Shown here: positions 42,824 to 50,888 of the stretch, piece after piece
Layout: each line of letters opens with the position of its first letter
Numbering within the stretch: position 1 is the stretch's first letter
DNA from: Hirschia sp964342355
Lineage (GTDB): Bacteria; Pseudomonadota; Alphaproteobacteria; Caulobacterales; Hyphomonadaceae
Assembly (NCBI GenBank): GCA_964342355.1
Contig: CAYFFG010000006.1
Coordinates: 1-64,000, forward strand
Direction of reading: 5' to 3'
Length of the DNA stretch: 64,000 bases
Translations under genes and position numbers: made by a program
The notes under the pieces: model-generated
Database searches by the model: none
Told to the model about the DNA's origin: nothing
The model's input: only the letters and a program-made list of their open reading frames with translations

Positions 42824-42838
42824 AGCTGTTTAACAGCT
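42824..42838. repeat. Palindrome upstream of parA-like gene, copy 2
   Basis: AGCTGTTTAACAGCT is a perfect dyad with a single central base. It lies about 80 bases before the ParA-like ATG and 56 bases after the pheT stop, so it could be an operator or transcription-stop feature. Confidence 0.45.
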
Positions 42839-42893
42839 TGCTACAATGTTGGCCACACACCCAAGCAGTGTACAAACGAGAGATTGTGTGAAA

Positions 42894-45305
42894 CTAGCCG
42901 CGCAGGACAGCTCCCGTCGCTTTCGTCACGGCTTTGACAATGTTGGCGGCTGTCGCTTCGATTTCCTGATCGGTCAGCGTTTTTCCGCGTGGTTGAAGGG
43001 TCACTTCAACCGCAACAGACTTCTTGCCGGCTTCCATGCCTTCGCCTTGGTAAACATCAAAGATGCGGGCTGCGGTGATCAGCTTCTTATCGGCGTTACC
43101 AGCAGCTTTTGCGATATCGCCAGCAGGCGTTGCCTCATCTGCGACAAATGCAAAGTCACGGCGCACAGGCGTTAAGTCAGCGACCTCAAGTTTCTGTTTG
43201 GTCTTGCCGCCCTTGTTTTTGGCTAATGGAAGCGCATCGAGAATGAGTTCAAAACCAATGACCGGGCCATCAACGTCGATTTCTTTCAACACGCCTGGAT
43301 GAAGCTCACCAAAAGTGGCGACAGTGTTTTTGGGGCCCAGTTTTAACGCGGCTGAGCGGCCTGGATGCCAGTGTGGAGCATCTGTTGGCGCGATCTGGAA
43401 ACGTTCGCCGGGCTGGTCCAGCGCGTCTAGTAACGCAAAGAGATCAGCTTTCGCTGCATACGCATCATACTGGCCATCAGTGCCTGCCCAGTGACGCAGC
43501 GCACGCGGGCGCACAATCGCTGAGACGGCCATGCGCTGATCTTTTGGGCCATCGCCAAGATAAATCGGACCCGTTTCAAACAGGCGAACTTCCTCTGCGC
43601 CGCGGTCCGCATTCTTCTGAGCGGCTTGGGCCAAATTAGCCAGTGCGGATGGACGCATATAGTTGAGTTCAGATGCGATTGGGTTGTCGATCAACAATGT
43701 GTCGCTTGAGGCGTCGCCAAATTTTTCCGCCACTGCGCGGTCCATAAAGCTCCAGGTGACAGCTTCCAGAAAACCGCGGGCCGCCATCACACGTCGTGAG
43801 GTGCGCACGCGGTTTTGCATCGGCGTAATCACTTCGCGCGCCACGGCGCCTGTGCGGGGCAGACTGTCAGTTGGCAGGGCGTCAAAGCCTTCGATACGGA
43901 TCAGCTCTTCAACAATGTCAGCAGATTGCGCCATGTCACGGCGATAGGCCGGTGCGGTGACCGTCCAACAGTCATCAGACAGTTTTGCAGACTTTGGCGT
44001 TTCAAACCCAAGTGTGGTCAGGATGTCCTTCATCCGCGTGTCAGTCATGTCCACACCGGTCAGGCGTTTCATGTCGCGCGGTTTGAATTCAACGTCCGTT
44101 TTGCCGACAGGCGCTTCGCCAGTAACAATAATGTCTGACGCTTCACCGCCGCACACTTCAAGGATCAGCTTGGTCGCCAACTCAATGCCTTCAACACACG
44201 ACGTCGGATCGATGCCGCGTTCATTGCGGTAACGCGCATCAGAATTAATCCCGGTTGAACGACCTGTGCGGGCGATCATTAGCGGATCAAAGTAAGCAGC
44301 TTCTAGGAAAAGGTCGACAGTGTCCTCGGAAGAGGCAGTTGATGCGCCTCCCATAATACCGCCGAGCCCAATCACGCCGCTGTCATCGGTGATGACGCAC
44401 ATGTCGGATGAGACTTCATAAGTCTTGTCGTCCAGCGCATCGAACTTTTCACCATTTTTACCCATACGGACCAGAATGTCGCCGGTCAGCTTGGACGCGT
44501 CGTACGCGTGAAGCGGCCGGCAGCGATCAAAAGACACATAGTTGGTGATATCCACCAGCATGTTTTTCGGGTTGATGCCAATAGCTTTAAGACGTTTCTG
44601 CATCCATGCGGGCGATGGACCGTTCTTCAGTCCGCGAATGTATCGACCAGCAAAAATTGGACAGGCGTCTGAGCTTTCAATTTCAACCTTAACAGGGCAG
44701 GGGAATTCGCCTTTGACGGGTTCAACCGCTGGAATGGTGACTTTGCCAAGTCCTGCGGCGGCAAGGTCGCGCGCGATACCGGTCACACCGAGCCAGTCAG
44801 GGCGGTTCGGCGTTACTTCAAAGTCGATGACCGGATCATTAAGGCCCAAAGCCTCCGCGACCGGCGTGCCCAGTTCCAGTGCGTCGTCCAGATCCATGAT
44901 GCCGTCATGGTCTTCACCCAGCTCCAGCTCCTTTGTGGAACACATCATGCCGTGGCTTTCCACACCGCGCAGTTTGCGAGGCTTGGCGTCCAGCGCAAAG
45001 TCGAGACCAGGAATATAAGCACCCAGAGGGGCATAAACCGCCGTCATACCTGTGCGAGCGTTTGGCGCGCCGCACACAATCTGCTTGGTGCCGTCGCGTG
45101 TTTCGACCGTACATACGCGTAGCTTATCCGCGTCCGGATGCTGTTCAGCTTTTGTGACTTTCGCGATGGAAAAATCCTTCAACGCTTCAGCTGGATTTTC
45201 TACTTCTTCCACTTCCAGACCGGCGAGGATCATCGCCTCGACCACGCCATCAATATCAGCGTCAGTGTCCAGATAGTCTTTAAGCCAGGAAAGCGAGAAT
45301 TTCAT
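42894..45305 (-). CDS. pheT: Phenylalanine-tRNA ligase beta subunit
   Basis: An 803-residue subunit that, with PheS, charges tRNA-Phe. Domain order is normal: N-terminal tRNA-binding OB fold (FSIAKVTKAEQHPDADKLRVC, VCGAPNARTGMTAVYAPLGA), B3/B4 editing domain, B5 (around residue 400-480), core and a C-terminal FDX-ACB tRNA-binding domain (PVRRDFAFVAD to VEVTLQPRGKTLTDQEIE). It is separated from pheS by two genes rather than being adjacent. Confidence 0.98.
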   Translation of the reverse strand: MKFSLSWLKDYLDTDADIDGVVEAMILAGLEVEEVENPAEALKDFSIAKVTKAEQHPDADKLRVCTVETRDGTKQIVCGAPNARTGMTAVYAPLGAYIPGLDFALDAKPRKLRGVESHGMMCSTKELELGEDHDGIMDLDDALELGTPVAEALGLNDPVIDFEVTPNRPDWLGVTGIARDLAAAGLGKVTIPAVEPVKGEFPCPVKVEIESSDACPIFAGRYIRGLKNGPSPAWMQKRLKAIGINPKNMLVDITNYVSFDRCRPLHAYDASKLTGDILVRMGKNGEKFDALDDKTYEVSSDMCVITDDSGVIGLGGIMGGASTASSEDTVDLFLEAAYFDPLMIARTGRSTGINSDARYRNERGIDPTSCVEGIELATKLILEVCGGEASDIIVTGEAPVGKTDVEFKPRDMKRLTGVDMTDTRMKDILTTLGFETPKSAKLSDDCWTVTAPAYRRDMAQSADIVEELIRIEGFDALPTDSLPRTGAVAREVITPMQNRVRTSRRVMAARGFLEAVTWSFMDRAVAEKFGDASSDTLLIDNPIASELNYMRPSALANLAQAAQKNADRGAEEVRLFETGPIYLGDGPKDQRMAVSAIVRPRALRHWAGTDGQYDAYAAKADLFALLDALDQPGERFQIAPTDAPHWHPGRSAALKLGPKNTVATFGELHPGVLKEIDVDGPVIGFELILDALPLAKNKGGKTKQKLEVADLTPVRRDFAFVADEATPAGDIAKAAGNADKKLITAARIFDVYQGEGMEAGKKSVAVEVTLQPRGKTLTDQEIEATAANIVKAVTKATGAVLRG

Positions 45306-45333
45306 GAGGGTCGTCTCTTAAGGGAACGCAGAT

Positions 45334-45894
45334 TTAAAACAGGCTGTCAGTTGCGATAGTGCAGGCGTCAACACGCTTAGGGTGTTCGCGTTGGCCGGAT
45401 ATGGTTGTCCAGCACCGGTCGAGTGTGGAGCAATAACAAACTTCCATACGCCAGTCGCCGGTGGCGGCATACGCATTGTCGATGACTTCGCGTGGAATGG
45501 CGATCTGATGCCAGGAAAGCTTGAGCGCTTCTTTGCCCACACCAGGCGCCAGAACGCGACCGGTCAGTTGTTTGAACTCGATGTTCACGCCGACGGGCAA
45601 GGATCCGGAAATCTCTTCATATCCGGTAATCGGCTGACTATTCGACAAAAGGCGGGCAGACTTAATAAATGCTGGGCCAACACCAGCATTTTCAACCATC
45701 CAACCAAGTTCCAGACCAGAACCATTTGTATGCCCGTTGAAAGGGTCAATCTGAATGGCTGGAAACACAGAAGCGTGCTGTTCCACATGCATGGTTTTGG
45801 CCTGATCCCACGCTATGTAAACAGCGGCTGCTGAGGTTACCAGCGCGCCCACAGCAATCACGACTTCCATGGTGGAGAAGGATTCTTTACTCAT
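45334..45894 (-). CDS. Membrane-anchored protein of unknown function inside the pheST operon
   Basis: A 186-residue protein with one N-terminal TM (VVIAVGALVTSAAAVYIAW) and a soluble beta-rich domain (ELGWMVENAGVGPAFIKSARLL, VEVCYCSTLDRCW-like Cys cluster near the C terminus, here MEVCYCSTLDRCW). The VENAGVGPAFI stretch looks Ig-like. No function recognised. It overlaps the ASCH gene by 4 bases and precedes pheT by 28, so it is part of the same leftward transcript. Confidence 0.7.
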   Translation of the reverse strand: MSKESFSTMEVVIAVGALVTSAAAVYIAWDQAKTMHVEQHASVFPAIQIDPFNGHTNGSGLELGWMVENAGVGPAFIKSARLLSNSQPITGYEEISGSLPVGVNIEFKQLTGRVLAPGVGKEALKLSWHQIAIPREVIDNAYAATGDWRMEVCYCSTLDRCWTTISGQREHPKRVDACTIATDSLF

Positions 45895-46388
45895 TGCAGC
45901 TCGCTCTTTGTTGCGTTGAACCCATCTGCGGCAGCTTCATCAATTTCAGCCTTCACATGTAATGGCGCGTCTTGCTGGAAATCATCGTCCAGCGTCGCCT
46001 TCAGGCGAAATGTCTGCAGATAAAGCTGCATGTCAGGCTGATAAACGTGTTGCGCGCGATAATAGCCTTCGTGCGCCCATTTCCAGTAAGCAAGGCTTAG
46101 ATCGCCCTCGCCATAGGCTTCAGCCTGTATCTGCGTGAAAGTGTCAAAGCTGACTTTTTCGACGTCCTGAATGGTCTCGATCAGCGCGACAGGCGTCCCA
46201 TCGCCGCTGTCCACAACTTCTAGCAATCCTTTTTCCACGCCTTTTAGACCTTCTTCGACCGGCCAGGCGGTGGCTGTTTTGCGGCCGGCAACAACCAGCG
46301 CCGCCAGCCTGTCGGCAAGACGGGGCGTGTTGCCAAACGCAAAGCGCGGCAATCCAGAAATGTCGATATTTCCGGACCCTGATGTCAT
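45891..46388 (-). CDS. ASCH domain protein (DUF984 type)
   Basis: A 165-residue soluble protein with the ASCH pattern FGNTPRLADRLAALVVAGRKTATAW, then LLEVVDSGDGTPVALIET and EGDLSLAYWKWAHEGYY. ASCH domains are PUA-fold relatives predicted to bind RNA or nucleic-acid-derived ligands; the E. coli YqfB member hydrolyses N4-acetylcytidine, but sequence distance is large. It starts 1 base after the pheS stop and ends overlapping the next gene, thus it is embedded in the pheS-pheT transcript. Confidence 0.85.
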   Translation of the reverse strand: MTSGSGNIDISGLPRFAFGNTPRLADRLAALVVAGRKTATAWPVEEGLKGVEKGLLEVVDSGDGTPVALIETIQDVEKVSFDTFTQIQAEAYGEGDLSLAYWKWAHEGYYRAQHVYQPDMQLYLQTFRLKATLDDDFQQDAPLHVKAEIDEAAADGFNATKSELQ

Positions 46389-46389
46389 C

Positions 46390-47475
46390 TTAACTGAGCC
46401 CGCCTGTCAGTGTCGGCAATAACCACGGCTTAAAGCCATAATGACTGATCCAGTCCTTGTCGGCTTCAAAATATGGTCGCAGGTCCGGCATGCCATATTT
46501 CAGCATAGCGAGACGGTCGACACCCATACCGAATGCAAACCCTTGATATTCGTCCGGGTCGAGGCCGCAATTGCGCAACACGTTCGGATGCACCATGCCG
46601 GAACCAAGGATTTCCAGCCAGCTGTCGCCTTCGCCGATCTTGATGGTGTCGCCGGACCGATCACAGCGCACGTCCATTTCCGCAGATGGTTCGGTGAACG
46701 GAAAGAAGTGCGGACGGAACCGCGTAACAGCGTTATCGACCTCAAAGAAAGCAGCCAGGAAGTCCGTCAGACATTGTTTCAGGTGACCCATGTGGGTTGT
46801 CTTGTCGATGACGAGGCCCTCGACCTGGTGGAACATGGGTGTGTGCGTGGCGTCCCAGTCCTTGCGGTAAACCCGGCCTGGAATGATCACGCGGATAGGC
46901 GGCTTCTGGTTCATCATCGTACGGATCTGAACCGGGCTGGTGTGCGTACGCAGAACTTTACGCTCACCATTTTCGTTTGGCGCCATAAAGAATGTGTCGT
47001 GATCTTCTCGGGCTGGATGACCTTCAGGAAAGTTCAGCGCCGTAAAATTGTGGAAGTCATCTTCGATGTCAGGGCCTTCGGCAACTGCAAAACCCATGTC
47101 GCCAAAGATAGACGCGACTTCTTCAAATACCTGCATGACAGGGTGCAGCGCGCCAATAGGTTCTGGGCGTGGTGGCAAGGTGAGGTCGATGCGTTCTGAC
47201 TCAAGTTTTGCCGTCAGCGCAGCTGTTTCGAGCTCGGCTTTGCGGGTTTCTACAGCGTCGGCCACCTCATTGCGCAATCCGTTGAGCTTTGGGCCCATTT
47301 CCTGACGTTCTTCAGGGCTCATTTTGCCCAGCGTTTTCATCAGGCCGGACACGCGACCCTTCTTGCCAAGTTCAGCGACGCGCACAGCGTCCAGATTGGC
47401 AAGGTCCTGTGCGTTTGCAACAGCAGCCAGAGCTTCAGATTTTATTGTGTCGAGGTCTTCGGTGACTTGGGTCAT
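46390..47475 (-). CDS. pheS: Phenylalanine-tRNA ligase alpha subunit
   Basis: About 361 residues. Class II aaRS motifs are present: helical N-terminal arm (VRVAELGKKGRVSGLMKTLG), motif 2 region (HTSPVQIRTMMNQKPPIRVI), FHQVEGLVIDK, and motif 3 in GFAFGMGVDRLAMLKYGMPDLR. ATG 47475 (MTQVTEDLD) is chosen because related PheS proteins begin near there; the reading frame extends back to 47526 but that extension is not family-like and no clear Shine-Dalgarno marks either. Confidence 0.96.
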   Translation of the reverse strand: MTQVTEDLDTIKSEALAAVANAQDLANLDAVRVAELGKKGRVSGLMKTLGKMSPEERQEMGPKLNGLRNEVADAVETRKAELETAALTAKLESERIDLTLPPRPEPIGALHPVMQVFEEVASIFGDMGFAVAEGPDIEDDFHNFTALNFPEGHPAREDHDTFFMAPNENGERKVLRTHTSPVQIRTMMNQKPPIRVIIPGRVYRKDWDATHTPMFHQVEGLVIDKTTHMGHLKQCLTDFLAAFFEVDNAVTRFRPHFFPFTEPSAEMDVRCDRSGDTIKIGEGDSWLEILGSGMVHPNVLRNCGLDPDEYQGFAFGMGVDRLAMLKYGMPDLRPYFEADKDWISHYGFKPWLLPTLTGGLS

Positions 47476-47653
47476 ATTAGCCAGAACATGCATTGAATCG
47501 AAAAGGGCTGTGAAACCACAGCACATCGCGCAATGTCTCTAGCCTTGTCAGCACGTGGACGTCAAAGCCTTGAACAGGATTTCTTGGTGAACGCTGAAAA
47601 GAAGTGGTCACGCTGTGGGCGTTGCGGTCGGGAAAAGGCTCACAATGACCAAT

Positions 47654-47691
47654 AAAAAACCGCGTCTGACAGAGTTGCCAAACGCGGTTTT
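47654..47691 (-). terminator. Intrinsic terminator of rpmI-rplT-small ORF unit
   Basis: On the minus strand a 10-bp stem AAAACCGCGT/ACGCGGTTTT closes a 16-base loop and is followed by six T. It ends the ribosomal transcript before pheS. Confidence 0.88.
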
Positions 47692-47712
47692 GATGCCTTT
47701 GCGAAGATCCGC

Positions 47713-47826
47713 TTAACGGTAGTAGCGGTTGTTCTTCTTGTTGCGGTTGACCTTTTTACGGCCGTTCGCTTTTTTGTTTTTGTGGTTGTTCTGTTTCGCA
47801 GTCTTACGGGCTGTGAACTTTTTCAT
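47713..47826 (-). CDS. 37-residue, highly basic small protein after rplT
   Basis: An ATG frame of 37 codons starts with MKKFTARKTAKQ and ends RYYR. It contains 11 Lys, 5 Arg, 8 Asn and no acidic residue, so net charge is about +16. A good Shine-Dalgarno AAAGGA (47840-47835) lies 8 bases upstream of the ATG, 25 bases after the rplT stop, and the terminator lies 22 bases after its own stop. Thus it appears to be a third gene of the rpmI-rplT transcript. Such composition is typical of rRNA-binding proteins. It matches no family I can name. Below usual length cut-offs, so it is probably missed by annotation. Confidence 0.7.
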   Translation of the reverse strand: MKKFTARKTAKQNNHKNKKANGRKKVNRNKKNNRYYR

Positions 47827-47851
47827 TTGAATTGTCCTTTAAAAACAGAAC

Positions 47852-48217
47852 TTAAGCAGCAAGAGCTGCTTTTGCTTTTTCAACAACAGCTTTAAAAGCC
47901 GCAGGCTCTTTAATCGCCAGGTCAGACAGAACTTTACGGTCCATCTCGATACCGGCTTTGGTGATGCCATTGATGAATGTTGAGTAGTTCAGGTTAGGGT
48001 CAACTTCGCGGACAGCCGCGTTAATACGTTGAATCCAAAGTGAGCGGAATGAACGCTTTTTGACCTTACGGCCAACATAAGCGTATTCGCCTGCTTTCAT
48101 TACCGCAGACTGAGCTGTGCGGAATGTGTTTTTACGACGGCCGTAATAACCTTTGGCGGCCTTTAGAACTTTTTTGTGGCGTGCGTGCGCCGGAACCTTA
48201 CCGCGAGCGCGGGACAT
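47852..48217 (-). CDS. rplT: 50S ribosomal protein L20
   Basis: A 121-residue L20 with the family N terminus SRARGKVPAHARHKKVLKAAKGYYGRRKN-type stretch (key: KGYYGRRKNTFRTA) and RSFRSLWIQRINAAVRE. It binds 23S rRNA early in 50S assembly and often represses its own operon. The start follows rpmI by 64 bases. Confidence 0.98.
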   Translation of the reverse strand: MSRARGKVPAHARHKKVLKAAKGYYGRRKNTFRTAQSAVMKAGEYAYVGRKVKKRSFRSLWIQRINAAVREVDPNLNYSTFINGITKAGIEMDRKVLSDLAIKEPAAFKAVVEKAKAALAA

Positions 48218-48281
48218 GGGCTAACTCCTGAAAAAAACGCTTAGTGTCTGTAGAACGCTGGGATGGATCTGACCGTTCGGC

Positions 48282-48482
48282 TTAGAGGCCGTACGGGATC
48301 ATCGCCTTTACCTTTGTGGCTTCTTCCTGCGCCATCACGGTTGTGCCGCGTTGCTGACGGATTTGCTTTTTGGTGCGCTTGATCATGCCGTGGCGCTTAC
48401 CGGTTTGACCGGACTTAATTTTGCCTGTGGCTGTGACCTTAAAGCGTTTTTTTGCACCGCTCTTGGTTTTCATCTTCGGCAT
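48282..48482 (-). CDS. rpmI: 50S ribosomal protein L35
   Basis: A 66-residue L35: MPKMKTKSGAKKRFKVTATG at the start and KRTKKQIRQQRGTT. The ATG at 48482 is used: AAGGAG lies directly 6 bases before it, whereas the frame ATG at 48488 abuts that Shine-Dalgarno. In most bacteria infC precedes rpmI; here infC lies 1.8 kb upstream with other genes between. Confidence 0.97.
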   Translation of the reverse strand: MPKMKTKSGAKKRFKVTATGKIKSGQTGKRHGMIKRTKKQIRQQRGTTVMAQEEATKVKAMIPYGL

Positions 48483-48633
48483 TTTCATCTCCTTGTCGTC
48501 CGAAACGCCTGTATTGATAGGCGTTTTCGAGCTTGATGTTCTGACTGTTCAGGCATGCCTGTCGGCCCGAGCAGTACGCGAAAGCGGGGTAGATACAGGA
48601 GCTATGAAAAAGAATCAAGCAGATGCGCGCGAC

Positions 48634-49077
48634 TTATTCGCCTGATCTTGGGCGTGGTGTGGGGCGCCAGTCAGGCGAGGCCATTTCAAAACCTGAAAAT
48701 TCAAAGCCAGGGCTGACTGTGCAACCAACCAAAGTATAAGCGCCAAGCGAGGTGGCGCATTGCCACCAATTGGGAGGGATAACGCGCTGCGGGAGCTGTA
48801 ACTGAGCGATTTCTGGGCCTAAGTGCCAGCTTTGAATATCATGTCCGTTAGGGGAAACACTGAGCGATAAAGGCGCACCAGCATACCAGTGCCAGATTTC
48901 GGTGGCGTCCACTCTGTGCCAGTGGCTGAATTGATCCGCTTCGAGTAGATAATAGATCGCGGTGCCGCAGGCGCGCTCGCCCTCAGCCGCATCCGCGCGC
49001 CATGTTTCCTTATACCACCCGCCTTCAGGGTGTGGCTGCAGGCCCAAACGTCTAATAATATCGCGCGCGTCACTCAT
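48634..49077 (-). CDS. Cupin DUF985 family protein
   Basis: A 147-residue small cupin with the DUF985 signature (IIRRLGLQPHPEGGWYKETWR, AIYYLLEADQFSHWHRVDATEIWHWYAG). Its two His-rich cupin motifs are intact, so a metal is likely, but the function is unknown. It lies between the rpmI-rplT unit and an unrelated secreted protein gene. Confidence 0.9.
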   Translation of the reverse strand: MSDARDIIRRLGLQPHPEGGWYKETWRADAAEGERACGTAIYYLLEADQFSHWHRVDATEIWHWYAGAPLSLSVSPNGHDIQSWHLGPEIAQLQLPQRVIPPNWWQCATSLGAYTLVGCTVSPGFEFSGFEMASPDWRPTPRPRSGE

Positions 49078-49109
49078 GCGATGTCTATCTCAGCAAAGTT
49101 GCCCGTTTG

Positions 49110-49721
49110 CTAGATCGTTTCGCAGTTTTGATTGATAGCGGACCTTAGAAAAAAGCCGAATTTCCATAGATGTTCGATATCTGCCAGACGACGCCACTCT
49201 GACCCTGCTGACGGTTGTATCCAGACGTCAACGGGCGTGGGGGCGGTTTCGGCGCATACTTGCGCACGGTCAGCCTCTGCAATCTGAAAGCTTGCGCCTA
49301 ATTGCATCGAAATATCGACTTTTTCTGAGCCATCAATCTGGCGAAGCGCCAGAATGGAGGAGCGCGTCTGGTCCGCTGTAGCCGACAAAGCGGGGGTGAC
49401 CGTCAGAAGGTAAGCGTTGTCAGACTTAAATCCCTTTGGGAGGGCTGTTTCTGAACCTGTCACTGGCACGTAGCTGATGGAAATGGGAGCAGAACCTGTG
49501 ACGTTTCCGCCAAAGTCCGCCTTGAACTTGATGGACCATTCATGTGAAGGCGCGACACCTTCAGGAGCGATGATTAAGACGCGGCCGGTGTTAAAATTGA
49601 ATGCGGACAGCATGTCAGACGCTTCGCCGGCTTGGGTGTCGGGAGCATTCGCAATGAACGCCATGCCCACAGCGACCATGCTGATACCTGCATAGCGAAA
49701 GAGTTTCATCGGATTATTCAT
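49110..49721 (-). CDS. Secreted protein of unknown function
   Basis: A 203-residue protein with a Sec signal peptide (MKLFRYAGISMVAVGMAFIA, cleaved near DTQA). The mature part is predicted beta-rich with an early NFNTGRVLIIAPEGVAPSHEW and one late Cys pair (AQVCAE and NQNCET) that may form a disulfide. No family was recognised. GGGAGG lies 6 bases before the ATG at 49721. Confidence 0.65.
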   Translation of the reverse strand: MNNPMKLFRYAGISMVAVGMAFIANAPDTQAGEASDMLSAFNFNTGRVLIIAPEGVAPSHEWSIKFKADFGGNVTGSAPISISYVPVTGSETALPKGFKSDNAYLLTVTPALSATADQTRSSILALRQIDGSEKVDISMQLGASFQIAEADRAQVCAETAPTPVDVWIQPSAGSEWRRLADIEHLWKFGFFLRSAINQNCETI

Positions 49722-49810
49722 GCATGTCCTCCCGGTGCGAGCGCCTGTTGGTCGTCTCGCATATAATTAACGTTTATTTAACTATTGGGGAGTGTTGCAA
49801 GGCGCATTCC

Positions 49811-49853
49811 ACAAAAAAGCGCGTCTGATGGCAATTCAGACGCGCTTTTTTGT
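49811..49853. terminator. Strong bidirectional intrinsic terminator
   Basis: An 18-bp perfect stem, ACAAAAAAGCGCGTCTGA and TCAGACGCGCTTTTTTGT, with a 7-base loop. Both strands end in a T-run, so it can stop the I78 lipoprotein/infC transcript and any rightward read-through. Confidence 0.92.
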
Positions 49854-49879
49854 GTGTAATCAGGACGTGTGCAGTCTAG

Positions 49880-50254
49880 TTAACCGCAAGCGACCCGTGT
49901 GATCTCGCCATCTTTGGTCATGTAGAAGTTCAGGCGATCGACCTGGTAGTCGCGGGTAACGATTGTGTCCGGATAGATCATACGGGCGTTCAAATCAGCT
50001 GGTATCGTAACAGCAGAGATGTTTTTACCCACCAGGTTCGCCCAGTTTGACGCCCCACACAAATCGTCAGTCTTGCCGTCTGTGTTTTCTGGCTTGATCG
50101 GCGGTTTTAACGCGCCCTCCAGGCGATTATCGAGATCTGCCGCCTGATCCGCCACAGATGTTTCGGCATCGTCAGGTGTGTCCGATGTTTGAAACAGAAA
50201 GCATCCTGAAACCAGTAACCCGACCGAAATTGAGATGATGGCTTGTTTCAACAT
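49880..50254 (-). CDS. Peptidase inhibitor I78 family lipoprotein
   Basis: A 124-residue lipoprotein with lipobox VSGC near residue 17. The C-terminal domain matches inhibitor I78: LCGASNWANLVGKNIS, the family core IPADLNARMIYPDTIVTRDYQVDRLNFYM and final TRVACG. Such proteins inhibit serine proteases in vitro or are annotated so by homology. Its ATG overlaps the infC stop (TAATG), so it is cotranscribed with infC, an odd partner. Confidence 0.85.
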   Translation of the reverse strand: MLKQAIISISVGLLVSGCFLFQTSDTPDDAETSVADQAADLDNRLEGALKPPIKPENTDGKTDDLCGASNWANLVGKNISAVTIPADLNARMIYPDTIVTRDYQVDRLNFYMTKDGEITRVACG

Positions 50255-50793
50255 TAGCGTGGTGCAAGCACCATAATCATCTGACGCCCTTCAAGTTTAG
50301 GCTCGGCCTCAACTTTTGTCGTTTCAGAAAATTCCTGTTTCACTTTTTGAAGCAGTTCCATGCCGAGCTCCTGGTGCGCCATTTCGCGACCTTTAAAGCG
50401 AAGCGTAACTTTGACTTTGTCACCGTCTTCAAAGAAGCGGATCATCGCACGTTTTTTGACTTCATAGTCATGTGTGTCGATGTTTGGACGCATTTTGATC
50501 TCTTTAAGATCAGCAGCCTTTTGTTTCTTCTTAGCGGCCGCGCGCTTTTTCTGTTCTTCAAAGCGCAACTTGCCGTAATCCAGAATCTTCACAACGACCG
50601 GCGAAGAGTTTCCTGAAACTTCCACCAAGTCCAATCCGGCTTCCCGCGCGGCGTCCAGCGCGGCTTCAATCGGCATTTCACCCTGTTTCTCACCATTCTC
50701 GTCAATCAACAAAACACGTGGTGATGTGATGTCATCGTTGATGTTCGGTCCGGTTTTCTTTGCGGGTGGGGCCGCTTGTGGTCGACGTGCTAT
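50254..50793 (-). CDS. infC: Translation initiation factor IF-3 with likely AUA start
   Basis: A frame of 179 codons. Conserved IF-3 sequence begins ARRPQAAPP..., then NINDDITSPRVLLIDENGE, and continues to MIMVLAPR. The normal IF-3 N terminus lies upstream of the first ATG/GTG/TTG (TTG 50712), in frame with an ATA codon at 50793 that has AGGAG 7 bases before it. E. coli infC likewise uses the rare AUU start for autoregulation, because IF-3 rejects such codons. Translating from AUA gives a full-length protein. Confidence 0.85.
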   Translation of the reverse strand: MARRPQAAPPAKKTGPNINDDITSPRVLLIDENGEKQGEMPIEAALDAAREAGLDLVEVSGNSSPVVVKILDYGKLRFEEQKKRAAAKKKQKAADLKEIKMRPNIDTHDYEVKKRAMIRFFEDGDKVKVTLRFKGREMAHQELGMELLQKVKQEFSETTKVEAEPKLEGRQMIMVLAPR

Positions 50794-50888
50794 GGCTGAT
50801 CTCCTGTTGTTGCCAAAAAATTATTGTGCCTGCATAAGCTTGAAACGCGATTAAGTTCAAGACAGTTCCATGCATTGACAGCGTGTTA

